The position numbers and the translations under genes are program-made. Positions 9,603-18,525 of a DNA stretch of 64,000 nt are shown here, one piece after another. The stretch's first letter is position 1. Each line of letters starts with the position of its first letter. The stretch comes from Undibacterium hunanense (lineage in GTDB: Bacteria; Pseudomonadota; Gammaproteobacteria; Burkholderiales; Burkholderiaceae_D). Under the pieces are notes generated by a model, which ran no database searches, was not told the DNA's origin, and was given only the letters and a program-made list of their open reading frames with translations. The DNA lies in NCBI RefSeq assembly GCF_014284335.1, contig NZ_JACOGF010000003.1, forward strand, positions 372,001 to 436,000, written 5' to 3'.

Positions 9603-10039
9603 AGTATTCCCCACGTTTTTATGCAGTACTGGCGACGGCAACATGGTCTGGCAGTGTTCTGGCGGCAGATACCCCTGCCGTATCGCCCAGTGGTGGGCTG
9701 CTGCAGATCATCATGGCCCTGCTGCTGGTACTGGCACTGGTGGTAGCCGCTGCATGGGTCATGAAGCGCCTGGGCCCCATACAGGGTGGCAACAAGATCC
9801 AGGTCAAAATTATTGGTGGCATCAATGTTGGCAACCGCGAACGCGTGATGGTGGTGGAAGTGGCTGATCAATGGCTGATCCTGGGTGTCACCGCCAACAA
9901 TATCAACAATCTGGGCAGCATGCCAAAACAGGAAGAGTTGTTATTACAGGCGGCACAGGCACAAACCAATGATCCATTTTCTGCATGGCTGAAACGCACG
10001 CTGGATAAACGTTCTACCGAACGATCTGACAACAAGTAA
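9599..10039 (+). CDS. fliO: Flagellar biosynthetic protein FliO
   Basis: FliO is a small membrane protein that helps assemble the FliPQR export gate. The 146-residue product has an N-terminal hydrophobic signal-like segment, then a second membrane segment at about 38-58 ([21 protein letters not shown]), followed by the small cytoplasmic FliO domain ([19 protein letters not shown]). The start overlaps the fliN stop (ATGA). Conservation is weak, but its place between fliN and fliP settles the call. Confidence 0.93.
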   Translation: MKYSPRFYAVLATATWSGSVLAADTPAVSPSGGLLQIIMALLLVLALVVAAAWVMKRLGPIQGGNKIQVKIIGGINVGNRERVMVVEVADQWLILGVTANNINNLGSMPKQEELLLQAAQAQTNDPFSAWLKRTLDKRSTERSDNK

Positions 10040-10049
10040 TTACATCTGC

Positions 10050-10817
10050 ATGAAAACTTTGCGCTCTTCCCTGCCATTGGTCTGGCTTGCCATTTTTCTG
10101 AGTGGCCTGCTGTTGCCTGAACTGGCTTTTTCACAAACGACAGGTGGCTTGCCAGCCATTACGACGACGCCTGCTGCCGGTGGCGGCCAGAATTATTCGC
10201 TTAGTATTCAGACCCTGTTGTTCCTGACGGCGCTCAGTTTTATCCCGGCAGCATTGCTGATGATGACCAGTTTCACCCGCATCATCATCGTACTTTCCTT
10301 GCTGCGGCAGGCCCTGGGTACGCAGTCGGCGCCTCCCAACCAGGTAATGGTCGGGCTGTCACTGTTTTTAACCCTGTTTGTCATGGGGCCGGTGTTTGAC
10401 AAAATCTATGCCGAAGCCTACGTACCGTTCACTGAAAACAAGATCACCATGCAGGCAGCGATGGATAAAGGTGCCACACCGCTGAAGCAATTCATGATGA
10501 AGCAGACCAGACAGTCAGACCTGGCGCTGTATGTCAAGTTGTCGAACACCCCGCAATTGCAGGGTCCTGAAGATGTACCGCTGCGTATCCTGATACCGGC
10601 CTTCATCACCAGTGAATTGAAAACCGCTTTTCAAATCAGCTTTGCCATTTTCATTCCCTTCCTGATCATCGATATGGTGGTCGCCAGTGTGCTCATGTCC
10701 ATGGGTATGATGATGGTGTCGCCTGCAATTGTCTCCCTGCCCTTCAAGCTGATGTTGTTTGTTCTGGTGGACGGCTGGCAATTATTGATAGGCTCACTCG
10801 CACAAAGTTTTTATTAA
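10050..10817 (+). CDS. fliP: Flagellar biosynthetic protein FliP
   Basis: FliP is the main subunit of the FliPQR export gate. The 255-residue protein starts with a cleavable signal peptide (about 1-28, ending ELAFSQ), characteristic of FliP but not of most type III homologues. It then has four hydrophobic segments. Family signatures are [34 protein letters not shown] and [20 protein letters not shown] text (here [17 protein letters not shown]). It precedes fliQ by 19 bp. Confidence 0.98.
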   Translation: MKTLRSSLPLVWLAIFLSGLLLPELAFSQTTGGLPAITTTPAAGGGQNYSLSIQTLLFLTALSFIPAALLMMTSFTRIIIVLSLLRQALGTQSAPPNQVMVGLSLFLTLFVMGPVFDKIYAEAYVPFTENKITMQAAMDKGATPLKQFMMKQTRQSDLALYVKLSNTPQLQGPEDVPLRILIPAFITSELKTAFQISFAIFIPFLIIDMVVASVLMSMGMMMVSPAIVSLPFKLMLFVLVDGWQLLIGSLAQSFY

Positions 10818-10836
10818 GGCTTCATCAAGGCTAATT

Positions 10837-11106
10837 ATGACCCCGGATAGCGTAATGACACTCGGCCGCCAGGCCATGGAAGTAACCCTGATGGTTTCCG
10901 CCCCTTTACTGCTGGTTGCACTGGGCATAGGTTTGATCGTCAGTATTTTTCAGGCGGCCACCCAGATCAATGAAACCACACTGTCTTTCATTCCCAAGCT
11001 GGTGGGTATCTTTGTCACCCTGATTATCGCCGGCCCCTGGATGTTGACTGTGCTGACGGATTACATGCGCCAGATGTTCACCAGTATCGCAACCATGGCA
11101 GGATAG
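10837..11106 (+). CDS. fliQ: Flagellar biosynthetic protein FliQ
   Basis: FliQ is an 89-residue, two-helix subunit of the export gate. Its hydrophobic hairpin comprises VSAPLLLVALGIGLIVSIFQ at about 20-39 and FVTLIIAGPWMLTVL near 56-70. The linking segment AATQINETTLSFIPK is a strong family signature. Length and place between fliP and fliR are exactly as expected. Confidence 0.98.
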   Translation: MTPDSVMTLGRQAMEVTLMVSAPLLLVALGIGLIVSIFQAATQINETTLSFIPKLVGIFVTLIIAGPWMLTVLTDYMRQMFTSIATMAG

Positions 11107-11142
11107 GTGCAGCCACCCACTGGCGGCTGACATGTCACATCC

Positions 11143-11970
11143 ATGATTTCCTTCTCCAGCAATGAACTGATCGCACTGATCAATTCCTTTATCTGGCCGC
11201 TGACCAGGATACTGGGCATGATTGCGGTTGCGCCCCCCTTCGGCAACAATACCGTCCCGGTACAGATCAAGCTGGCGCTGGGTATCGTGCTGTCACTCAT
11301 CGTTGCCCCTACCCTGCCCGCCATGCCTGCACTGGATCCAGTATCACTGAATGGCATACTCGTTCTGTCACAGCAACTGATCATAGGCATAGGCATGGGC
11401 TTTGTCATGCGCGTGGTATTTTCTGCCATAGAAATGGCGGGCGAGGTGGCAGGTCTGACCATGGGTCTGGGTTTTGCCACCTTCTTTGATCCGCAGACGC
11501 AAGGGCGTTCCTCGGCAATTGCGCAGTTTCTGGTGTTGACTGCCACCCTGCTGATGCTGACTGCGAATGTGCACTTGTCCATGCTCGCCACACTGGTTGA
11601 AAGCTTCCAGACCATACCGATTTCAACCACCTTTCAGACCGGGCTGAACTATCAGAAAATGGCGCTATGGGGCGAACAGATTTTCAGTGTGGGCATGCAT
11701 TTATCGTTACCCATCGTGGCAGCCTTGCTGGTTACCAACGTGGCACTGGGTATCCTGACACGTGCCGCCCCTCAACTGAATTTATTTGGTATCGGCTTCC
11801 CGATTACTATAGGTGTCGGCTTTTTGATGTTGGCGCTGATCATGCCGTATTTACTTTTGCCATTGGAAAACCTGTTTCAGCAAGGCATAGAAGCCATGCA
11901 GGCTATGGGGCAGCCGAATATTCAGCCACCAAAACCATTACCCCTGCCATCAGCCATACCACCAAGATAA
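11143..11970 (+). CDS. fliR: Flagellar biosynthetic protein FliR
   Basis: FliR completes the FliPQR gate as its single-copy capping subunit. The 275-residue protein has about six hydrophobic segments. It carries the family pattern GIGMGFVMRVVFSAIEMAGE followed by GLGFATFFDPQTQG, and a C-terminal Pro-rich tail (QPPKPLPLPSAIPPR). It is the last flagellar gene here; nnr follows after 6 bp, so the two are probably co-transcribed. Confidence 0.97.
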   Translation: MISFSSNELIALINSFIWPLTRILGMIAVAPPFGNNTVPVQIKLALGIVLSLIVAPTLPAMPALDPVSLNGILVLSQQLIIGIGMGFVMRVVFSAIEMAGEVAGLTMGLGFATFFDPQTQGRSSAIAQFLVLTATLLMLTANVHLSMLATLVESFQTIPISTTFQTGLNYQKMALWGEQIFSVGMHLSLPIVAALLVTNVALGILTRAAPQLNLFGIGFPITIGVGFLMLALIMPYLLLPLENLFQQGIEAMQAMGQPNIQPPKPLPLPSAIPPR

Positions 11971-11976
11971 GTCATT

Positions 11977-13533
11977 ATGCAAACCATGGGCAATCAGGAT
12001 AGCGTATATCGGGTATACAGCGTGGCAGAAATTCGCGCCATAGAAACCGATGCGCTGGCCATGCAGGCAGATGCTGGCAATGCAGACACGATGTCACTGA
12101 TGCAGAAAGCCGGGCTGGCAGCGGCCCACCTGGCTGCTGAACTGCTCACGCAAGCGCATGCAAAAATCCTGGTACTGGCAGGCCCTGGCAACAATGGCGG
12201 TGATGCCTTCGAGGTCGCTGCCCTCTTATCGGCACAGGGCCATGTCGTACATGTACTGCAATGCGGCGAAACGGCAAATTATTCCAGCGACGCCCTGTCC
12301 AGCCGGCACAAAGCACAGGCACAGCATGTGCAATTTATCGATACCGCCATTCTGGCGACATTGCCCGCTGACTGGGCACTGATCATTGACGGCCTGTTTG
12401 GCATAGGTTTGAAACAGGCACCAGAAGGCAGCATCGCCAGTCTGATCAGGGATATCAACAAGCTTGCAGCGGAGCTTGCAATACCCTTACTGGCACTGGA
12501 TGTACCCAGCGGCCTGAATGCCGATACCGGACAAGTCACAGGTGCTGATGGCATCGCTGTTTGTGCAACGCATACCATCAGCTTCATCGGCAACAAGACA
12601 GGCCTGCATACCGGTGCAGGGCGAGATTATGCTGGCGAGGTCAGCGTGGCGACACTGGATATTCCGGCAAATTTTTTCCCGCCCGGCAAAGCCCGTCTGA
12701 ATACGGCTGCATCACTGAAAGGCATACTGCAGCCACGCAAACAAAACAGCCACAAAGGCAGCTATGGCGATGTCATCATCATAGGAGGTGCCAGCGGCAT
12801 GGTGGGCGCTGCCATCCTTGCTGCCAGGGCAGCGCAATTTTCGGGCGCCGGACGCATTTATTGTGGCATTCCTGGCGTAATCCCTTTGGCGCCAAGTTAT
12901 GACAGCCTGCATCCGGAAATCATGTTTCGCTCGCCTGAAGACATGGACTTTCATAATCACCATGTCGTCATCGGCCCTGGCCTGGGTACGTCAGCATCAG
13001 TGCAGGCATTGCTGACCAAGGCAATCAAGTCAGCAAAGACATTGGTGGTGGATGCAGATGCACTGAACCTGATCGCCGCAGACGCAGCACTTGCTCATCT
13101 ATTGGCAGCAAGAACTGCCGCCAGTGTGCTTACCCCGCATCCACTGGAAGCAGCCCGCCTGTTGCAACAAGGCGTGGCAGAAGTACAGGCAGACCGCTTG
13201 CTTGCAGCGCGCAAACTGGCGCAGCAGTTGAATACCGTTGTGGTACTGAAAGGGTCTGGCAGCATCATTTGCGAAGCAAATGGGGATTTGTCCATTAACA
13301 CGACCGGCAATCCGGCGCTGGCCAGCGGCGGCACTGGTGATGTATTGGCTGGCGTTACCGGCGCTTTACTGGCACAAGGCTGCACTGCCGCTGAGGCAGC
13401 AAGAATTGCTGTCTGGGCACATGCTTATGCGGCAGATGAACTGGTGGCGCAAGGAGTCGGCCCCATAGGACTGACTGCCAGTGAATTGCTGCCTGTTATC
13501 AGGCAAAACCTGAACCTGCTGACAAAGCGCTGA
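11977..13533 (+). CDS. nnr: Bifunctional NAD(P)H-hydrate epimerase / ADP-dependent NAD(P)H-hydrate dehydratase
   Basis: This is a metabolite-repair enzyme that converts damaged hydrated NADH/NADPH back to the active cofactor. The 518-residue protein is the usual fusion. The N-terminal epimerase domain (about 1-225) has GPGNNGGDAFEVAALL and LDVPSGLNADTG. The C-terminal ribokinase-like dehydratase domain (about 235-515) has LVVDADALNL and NPALASGGTGDVLAG, the ATP/ADP-site motif. The start could also be the ATG at 11986. Being 6 bp behind fliR suggests read-through from the fli operon, although its function is unrelated. Confidence 0.95.
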   Translation: MQTMGNQDSVYRVYSVAEIRAIETDALAMQADAGNADTMSLMQKAGLAAAHLAAELLTQAHAKILVLAGPGNNGGDAFEVAALLSAQGHVVHVLQCGETANYSSDALSSRHKAQAQHVQFIDTAILATLPADWALIIDGLFGIGLKQAPEGSIASLIRDINKLAAELAIPLLALDVPSGLNADTGQVTGADGIAVCATHTISFIGNKTGLHTGAGRDYAGEVSVATLDIPANFFPPGKARLNTAASLKGILQPRKQNSHKGSYGDVIIIGGASGMVGAAILAARAAQFSGAGRIYCGIPGVIPLAPSYDSLHPEIMFRSPEDMDFHNHHVVIGPGLGTSASVQALLTKAIKSAKTLVVDADALNLIAADAALAHLLAARTAASVLTPHPLEAARLLQQGVAEVQADRLLAARKLAQQLNTVVVLKGSGSIICEANGDLSINTTGNPALASGGTGDVLAGVTGALLAQGCTAAEAARIAVWAHAYAADELVAQGVGPIGLTASELLPVIRQNLNLLTKR

Positions 13534-13536
13534 TCA

Positions 13537-13709
13537 CTAGTGGACTGTAACAGCTGAAAACAGAGTGCCTTCCGCTTGCGCGACGACCATGACTGCGTTG
13601 CAAATGCTCGCGATAGTTCACTATCGCTGTGCATAAGTGTCAACCTTGCCTTGCCCTGATCGCCGGGCAAACATCTTTCACTTCTGTTTTAACTGTTACA
13701 GTCCACTAG
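13537..13709. mobile_element. MITE-like foldback element with 17-bp perfect terminal inverted repeats
   Basis: CTAGTGGACTGTAACAG at 13537-13553 is exactly complementary to 13693-13709, and the pairing continues imperfectly inward (AAAACAGA with AGTG on each side). The centre holds another perfect hairpin, GCGATAG (13610-13616) with CTATCGC (13621-13627). The whole 173 bp can therefore fold on itself and has no coding capacity. The outer CTAG at both ends could be a 4-bp target duplication of the YTAR type made by IS5-group transposases; that is inference. It lies 3 bp after the nnr stop, between convergent nnr and cysE, and may also act as a two-way terminator. Confidence 0.7.
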
Positions 13710-13756
13710 CGCGATCATGCATGATTATGCCTAATCTTCAGCGACATCAAACCTGA

Positions 13757-14503
13757 TCAGTCGACCAGGCTATTGATCTGTTCAGGATTCAGTTTCTCAG
13801 CTTTTTGCGCGGCGTCACAAACAATACCTGCACCCGACAGCGCAGCGGACAGTTTTTCTATCTGTTCCTGCTGTGAAGCGGCATGATCTATCAGCTTGTG
13901 CAAGACCTTGGAAATAGGATCATCGCTATTCTGCGTCACGCCATAGGCAGTAAATAGTTGTGCTGCCTCGGAATCGGCGGACGCCACTTCTCTCTTGATG
14001 ATATGTGCCGGATTGCCTACCGCCGTTGCGCCGGCAGGTACTGGCTTCAACACCACGGAATTGGAGCCTATCTTGGCACCCGCACCTATGGTAAAACCAC
14101 CCAGTACCTTGGCACCGGCGCCAACAATGACACCTGCCTCCAGCGTAGGATGACGCTTGGCACCTCTGGACAAAGAAGTACCGCCCAGTGTCACCCCCTG
14201 GTAAATCGTGCAATCGTCGCCGATTTCAGCCGTTTCACCTATCACCACACCAAAGCCATGGTCGATAAATACCCTGCGCCCCAGCTGCGCGCCCGGGTGT
14301 ATCTCTATGCCGGTCAATACCCTGGCGACATGGGAAATAAAACGCCCCAGCCACTTCATGCCACGCGTCCAGCACCATTGCGCCCATCCATGCATGAGAA
14401 TTGCCTGAAAACCAGGATAACAAGTAATCACCTCCCACGCATTGCGTGCTGCGGGATCTTTCTTGATGATACTTGCAATATCTTCTCTTAAGCGGCTAAA
14501 CAT
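13757..14503 (-). CDS. cysE: Serine O-acetyltransferase
   Basis: CysE makes O-acetyl-L-serine from serine and acetyl-CoA, the committing step of cysteine synthesis. The 248-residue protein has the N-terminal helical domain (MFSRLREDIASIIKKDPAAR). The left-handed beta-helix follows, with hexapeptide repeats and the active-site segments IDHGFGVVIGETAEIGDD and YQGVTLGGT. The C-terminus is longer than in the short homologues and ends LNPEQINSLVD. It stands apart, convergent with nnr across the MITE-like element. Confidence 0.95.
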   Translation of the reverse strand: MFSRLREDIASIIKKDPAARNAWEVITCYPGFQAILMHGWAQWCWTRGMKWLGRFISHVARVLTGIEIHPGAQLGRRVFIDHGFGVVIGETAEIGDDCTIYQGVTLGGTSLSRGAKRHPTLEAGVIVGAGAKVLGGFTIGAGAKIGSNSVVLKPVPAGATAVGNPAHIIKREVASADSEAAQLFTAYGVTQNSDDPISKVLHKLIDHAASQQEQIEKLSAALSGAGIVCDAAQKAEKLNPEQINSLVD

Positions 14504-14574
14504 GGAATTTGAAAATGTTCTGGCGGGAGATAGATAGTAGCGTATTTCACAAGGCCCTGTGGAGAGCCCCTAAT

Positions 14575-14595
14575 GCCCGCCGGGGAATGGCGGGC
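14575..14595. terminator. GC-rich hairpin between rlmB and cysE
   Basis: GCCCGCC at 14575-14581 pairs with GGCGGGC at 14589-14595 around a 7-base loop, 22 bp after the rlmB stop. No T-run follows on the minus strand, so it is an imperfect terminator at best; it could instead protect the 3' end of the rlmB message. Confidence 0.35.
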
Positions 14596-14616
14596 GGCGA
14601 ACTAAGCTTTACAGCG

Positions 14617-15357
14617 TCAGCTTTTTACCAGACGCTGACGACGTGCTTCATACAGACAAACACCAGAAGCCACCGACACGTTCAGGCTTTCGACAGAACC
14701 GAACATGGGTACGCTGACCAGCACATCGCAGGTTTCACGGGTCAGGCGACGCATGCCCTCGCCTTCAGAGCCCATGATGATGGCGCTGCCGGTTTTGAAG
14801 TCAACGTCATAGATATTCTTTTCGACTTCATCCGTCGTACCGACCAGCCAGATATCACGCTCTTTCAGCTCACGCAAGGTGCGGGCCAGATTGGTCACGG
14901 TAATATACGGGACGGTTTCGGCCGCACCGCTGGCGACTTTGGCTGCTGTGGCATTCAAACCCACGGCCCTGTCCTTGGGGGCGATCACCGCATGCGCACC
15001 GGCACCGTCAGCAACACGCAGGCAGGCACCCAGGTTGTGTGGATCGGTAATGCCATCAAGTACCAGCAACAAAGGTGGGCCATCGATTGCATCCAGCAAT
15101 TCATCCAGATTGCGTGCCAGTGACAGTTCACTGGCTTTCGCTACAACGCCCTGGTGACGGCGGGTACCGACGATATTGCTGAGACGCTGGTCATCTGTCA
15201 GGATAATGCGCACACCGGCAGCTTTTGCTGTACTCAGCAAATCCTGCATACGTCTGTCCACACGGGCGGAATCGACGTAAATTTCGTCGACGGAAGAGGC
15301 TTCGTGGCGGATACGTGAAGTCACCGCGTGGAAGCCAAATATCATTTTACTTTTCAT
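14617..15357 (-). CDS. rlmB: 23S rRNA (guanosine-2'-O-)-methyltransferase RlmB
   Basis: RlmB methylates the 2'-O of G2251 in the peptidyl-transferase loop of 23S rRNA. The 246-residue SpoU-class protein has the N-terminal L30e-like substrate domain ([20 protein letters not shown]). The trefoil-knot SAM domain carries motif 1 [18 protein letters not shown], motif 2 [13 protein letters not shown] and motif 3 [17 protein letters not shown]. It follows rnr by 21 bp, the usual rnr-rlmB pairing. Confidence 0.96.
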   Translation of the reverse strand: MKSKMIFGFHAVTSRIRHEASSVDEIYVDSARVDRRMQDLLSTAKAAGVRIILTDDQRLSNIVGTRRHQGVVAKASELSLARNLDELLDAIDGPPLLLVLDGITDPHNLGACLRVADGAGAHAVIAPKDRAVGLNATAAKVASGAAETVPYITVTNLARTLRELKERDIWLVGTTDEVEKNIYDVDFKTGSAIIMGSEGEGMRRLTRETCDVLVSVPMFGSVESLNVSVASGVCLYEARRQRLVKS

Positions 15358-15378
15358 CTTGTTCTTTTCAATTATCTA

Positions 15379-17889
15379 CTAACGTCTTTTCTTTGCAGCC
15401 TTGCCCGTAGTGCCTGGTGCTTTTTTCTTGGCACTGGCAGGCGCAGCAGCAGATTTCTGGCGACGTCCCCCAGAAAAACTGTCTTCACTTGCTTTGACGC
15501 CGCTCTTTTTAACCGCAGCAGCCTTGGCCGACTTGGAAAAAACAGGGGCTAATTTTTCTTCCGGTTCCAGGGCAAGCTTTCTTGCATTGGCCGGATTCTT
15601 ACGGTTTTTATCTGATGCGGTGACACTTCTTTGCTCACCTGGCCCACCAGGCATTTTGCCGGAAGCGGGTTGCGCGATACTCAAATCAATTTTCCTCGCA
15701 TCCAGATCAACCCGGCTCACCACGACCCGGACTTTATCCGTCAATTGATAACGCTTGCCTGTGCGTTCGCCACGCAATTCATGACGTGCGTCATCGAACT
15801 GGAAGTAATCGGCCCCCAGTTCAGTCACATGCACCAGGCCTTCGATATAAATTTCGTCGAGCTGAACAAAAATACCGAACTGGGTGACGCCGGTGATCAT
15901 GCCAGTAAATTCTTCACCCAGTTTGCCACGGATGAAATAGCATTTCAGCCAGGCTTCCACGTCACGTGATGCTTCATCTGCCCGCCTTTCATTGGCAGAA
16001 CAATGAACACCCAGTGCGTCCCAGATCGTCGGGTCTTTTTCGACCTTTTTCTTGCCGGCAGCCTTGTCAGCCACCATCTGCTTGCGCGCAGCGTTGGACA
16101 CGGTGGTATTCAACAGGCTCAGGTCTATGCCTTTTGGTTCGTATTTACGTCCCTGCAAGATAGCCTTGATGGCGCGGTGCGTCAGCAAATCAGGGTAACG
16201 GCGAATCGGGCTGGTGAAATGCGCGTAAGCGTCATAAGACAAGCCGAAATGACCGATATTGTCCGGGCTGTATACCGCCTGTTGCATGGAGCGCAGCAAC
16301 ATGGTCTGCAACAACGGTGCGTCTGGCCTGCCTTTGATTTTTTTCATCAACTCGGCATAGTCAGATGCCGAAGGTGAATCGCCACCGTTGAGGAACAGGC
16401 CAACCTGTTTCAGGAAATTTCTGACCTGGGTCAGTTTTTCTTTGGTCGGGCCGGCATGGATGCGGTAAGTACCCGGATGTTTATAGGTTTCCAGCAGATT
16501 GGCAGCACAAACGTTAGCGGCCAGCATGCACTCTTCGATCAGCTTGTGGGCATCATTGCGCGTGCGTGGCAGGATTTTTTCTATCTTGCCGGATGGATTG
16601 CAAACGATATAGGTTTCTGTCGTTTCAAAATCGATCGCACCACGCACCTGACGTGCCTTCAGCAAGGACTGGAAGACTTCATACAGATGCAGGAGATGTG
16701 GCACAAGCGTCAGGCGCTTGGCAGCTTCGGGGCCCTTGGTATTGCCCAGGATGGCCGCTACTTCGGTGTACGTGAAACGTGCCGCCGAGTGGATGACTGC
16801 GGGATAAAACTGGTAAGCCGTGACTTCACCATCCTGTGTAATCACCATGTCGCACACCAGCGTCAAACGATCAACGTCAGGATTCAGCGAACACAAGCCA
16901 TTCGACAGACGTTCCGGCAACATGGGGATGACGCGACGCGGGAAATACACGGATGTACTGCGCAACAGCGCTTCTTCATCCAGCGCATCATTCGGCTGCA
17001 CATAGTGGCTGACATCGGCAATCGCCACGATCAGGCGGTGCCCCTTGCTGCGACCGATCTTGATGGGTTCGCAATACACGGCATCATCAAAGTCACGTGC
17101 ATCTTCACCATCGATGGTGACCAATGGGATATCGCGCAGATCAACTCTGTCATTGAGATCCACGTCACGGACTTCGGACGGCAGTTTTGAAGCAGCCTTT
17201 TTGACTGCTTCTGAAAATTCGTGCGGCACGCCAAATTTTCTGACTGCGATTTCGATTTCCATACCAGGATCATCGACATCACCCAGCACCTCTACAATTT
17301 TGCCTACTGGCTGCGCATAACGGGTCGGCTGTTCGGTTAACTCGACACTGACTACCTGGCCGGCTTTTGCCTTGCCGGGCGCACCGGTCAACAGAATATC
17401 CTGGCTGAAACGCTTGTCTTCAGGTGCCACGATCCAGGCGCCGTTTTCATTGAGCAAACGGCCAATGACATGGGTATTGGCCCGTTCCAGAATTTCCAGA
17501 ATGCCACCTTCCAGCCGGCCACGTCTGTCAGTACCAACCACGCGTGCCATGACGCGATCACCATGCAATACTTTCTGCATTTCGCGCTCTGGCAAAAACA
17601 GGTCTTCACTACCGTCATCCGGTATCAGAAAACCATAACCTTCACGATGGCTGCTGACTTTTCCGCTGATGAAATTATCCTGATTGGCGATGGTGTAACT
17701 TCCACCTTTGTCCACTTTGATCTGCCCATCCCTTTCCATCGCGTTTAATCGTCGTGTCATGCCATCTAACTCCTCAGGTTTAACCGACAAACCGTCCGCA
17801 ATGGCGGAAGCCGTCATTTTTGCCTTGTTAGTACGTAGAACGCCCAGTATCTCTTCGCGACTGGGAATAGGGTATAAATGCTTATTCAA
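15379..17889 (-). CDS. rnr: Ribonuclease R
   Basis: RNase R is a 3'-5' exoribonuclease that degrades structured RNA and acts in rRNA quality control and cold or stationary-phase stress. The 836-residue protein has an N-terminal winged-helix domain (about 1-70), cold-shock domains (GYGFLIPDDGSEDLFL), the RNB catalytic domain with IDGEDARDFDDAV supplying the metal-binding aspartates, and an S1 domain (FTGMITGVTQFGIFVQLDE). The Lys/Ala-rich basic tail (KKKAPGTTGKAAKKRR) is typical. It is divergent from tRNA-Leu. Confidence 0.97.
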   Translation of the reverse strand: MNKHLYPIPSREEILGVLRTNKAKMTASAIADGLSVKPEELDGMTRRLNAMERDGQIKVDKGGSYTIANQDNFISGKVSSHREGYGFLIPDDGSEDLFLPEREMQKVLHGDRVMARVVGTDRRGRLEGGILEILERANTHVIGRLLNENGAWIVAPEDKRFSQDILLTGAPGKAKAGQVVSVELTEQPTRYAQPVGKIVEVLGDVDDPGMEIEIAVRKFGVPHEFSEAVKKAASKLPSEVRDVDLNDRVDLRDIPLVTIDGEDARDFDDAVYCEPIKIGRSKGHRLIVAIADVSHYVQPNDALDEEALLRSTSVYFPRRVIPMLPERLSNGLCSLNPDVDRLTLVCDMVITQDGEVTAYQFYPAVIHSAARFTYTEVAAILGNTKGPEAAKRLTLVPHLLHLYEVFQSLLKARQVRGAIDFETTETYIVCNPSGKIEKILPRTRNDAHKLIEECMLAANVCAANLLETYKHPGTYRIHAGPTKEKLTQVRNFLKQVGLFLNGGDSPSASDYAELMKKIKGRPDAPLLQTMLLRSMQQAVYSPDNIGHFGLSYDAYAHFTSPIRRYPDLLTHRAIKAILQGRKYEPKGIDLSLLNTTVSNAARKQMVADKAAGKKKVEKDPTIWDALGVHCSANERRADEASRDVEAWLKCYFIRGKLGEEFTGMITGVTQFGIFVQLDEIYIEGLVHVTELGADYFQFDDARHELRGERTGKRYQLTDKVRVVVSRVDLDARKIDLSIAQPASGKMPGGPGEQRSVTASDKNRKNPANARKLALEPEEKLAPVFSKSAKAAAVKKSGVKASEDSFSGGRRQKSAAAPASAKKKAPGTTGKAAKKRR

Positions 17890-17993
17890 ATCTTATATGT
17901 CTTCTTTAAATGTTAATCTGGCCTGTGCCAGAACCAAAGTCAGGCATTAGTTTACCGGAGCAAACCTCTTTCACCTAACAATTCTTGTATTCA

Positions 17994-18011
17994 TCAAGGC
18001 ATGTGCCTTGA
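17994..18011. promoter_or_regulatory. Operator-like palindrome overlapping the tRNA-Leu -35 box
   Basis: TCAAGGCA (17994-18001), TG, TGCCTTGA (18004-18011) is a perfect 8-bp-arm dyad. Its right arm runs into the TTGACA -35 box at 18008-18013. It also lies in the rnr upstream region on the other strand. A bound protein would compete with RNA polymerase for the tRNA promoter. The role is inferred. Confidence 0.4.
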
Positions 18012-18035
18012 CAAATCCTCGTATTAATTTATAAT
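18008..18035 (+). promoter_or_regulatory. Sigma-70 promoter of tRNA-Leu copy 1
   Basis: A consensus TTGACA at 18008-18013 and a consensus TATAAT at 18030-18035 are separated by 16 bp and end 13 bp before the tRNA. Both hexamers are perfect matches. Confidence 0.85.
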
Positions 18036-18048
18036 GTTGTTCTCCGTT

Positions 18049-18133
18049 GCCCACGTGGCGGAATTGGTAGACGCGCATGGTTCAGGTCCATGTGCCTTCG
18101 GGTGTGGGGGTTCGAGTCCCTCCGTGGGCACCA
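18049..18133 (+). tRNA. tRNA-Leu (anticodon CAG), copy 1
   Basis: An 85-nt class II tRNA. The acceptor stem GCCCACG/CGTGGGC, discriminator A and encoded CCA are present. The D-arm reads GGCGGAATTGGTAGACGC. The anticodon stem CATGG/CCATG encloses TTCAGGT, so the anticodon is CAG (reads CUG). A variable arm (TGCCTTCGGGTGTG) and the T-arm with GGTTCGAGTCC follow. It is identical to the copy at 18403. Confidence 0.97.
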
Positions 18134-18142
18134 CCAAATTGG

Positions 18143-18171
18143 AAGCCCGCTGATTCGTCAGCGGGCTTTTT
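18143..18171 (+). terminator. Rho-independent terminator after tRNA-Leu copy 1
   Basis: An 11-bp stem (AAGCCCGCTGA with TCAGCGGGCTT) closes on a stable TTCG tetraloop and is followed by a T-run, 9 bp after the CCA end. Confidence 0.92.
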
Positions 18172-18383
18172 CATTTCTGCGATGCCCTGCTTTCTCAAGC
18201 CCATTTTCACCTCCACTATCAAGCCCACTTCAGCCCAGTGCTACATCCCTGATTCTGCCATTATTCATGGCGTTTTTTTCATCCGGACAAAAATCAAATC
18301 CAACTCATTTGCCTAGTTTTGATTTTCATTTTGAAAGTTTTGAAAAATTCGCCCGGAATTCACCCAAAACGATGCAAATGCTC

Positions 18384-18389
18384 TATAAT
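18384..18389 (+). promoter_or_regulatory. -10 box of tRNA-Leu copy 2
   Basis: A perfect TATAAT lies 13 bp before the second tRNA gene, as for copy 1. No -35 consensus is found at 16-18 bp (the bases there are CACCCA-like), so this promoter should be weaker than that of copy 1. Confidence 0.55.
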
Positions 18390-18402
18390 GACGCCTTCTG
18401 TT

Positions 18403-18487
18403 GCCCACGTGGCGGAATTGGTAGACGCGCATGGTTCAGGTCCATGTGCCTTCGGGTGTGGGGGTTCGAGTCCCTCCGTGGGCACCA
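18403..18487 (+). tRNA. tRNA-Leu (anticodon CAG), copy 2
   Basis: Base-for-base identical to the tRNA at 18049-18133, with encoded CCA, anticodon CAG and the same variable arm. It has its own TATAAT and its own terminator, so it can be expressed separately. Confidence 0.97.
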
Positions 18488-18498
18488 CCAAATTGATG

Positions 18499-18525
18499 GC
18501 CCGCTGATTCGTCAGCGGGCTTTTT
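18499..18525 (+). terminator. Rho-independent terminator after tRNA-Leu copy 2
   Basis: Stem GCCCGCTGA with TCAGCGGGC closes on a TTCG loop and is followed by TTTTT. It is the duplicate of the terminator at 18143 with a slightly shorter stem. Confidence 0.9.
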
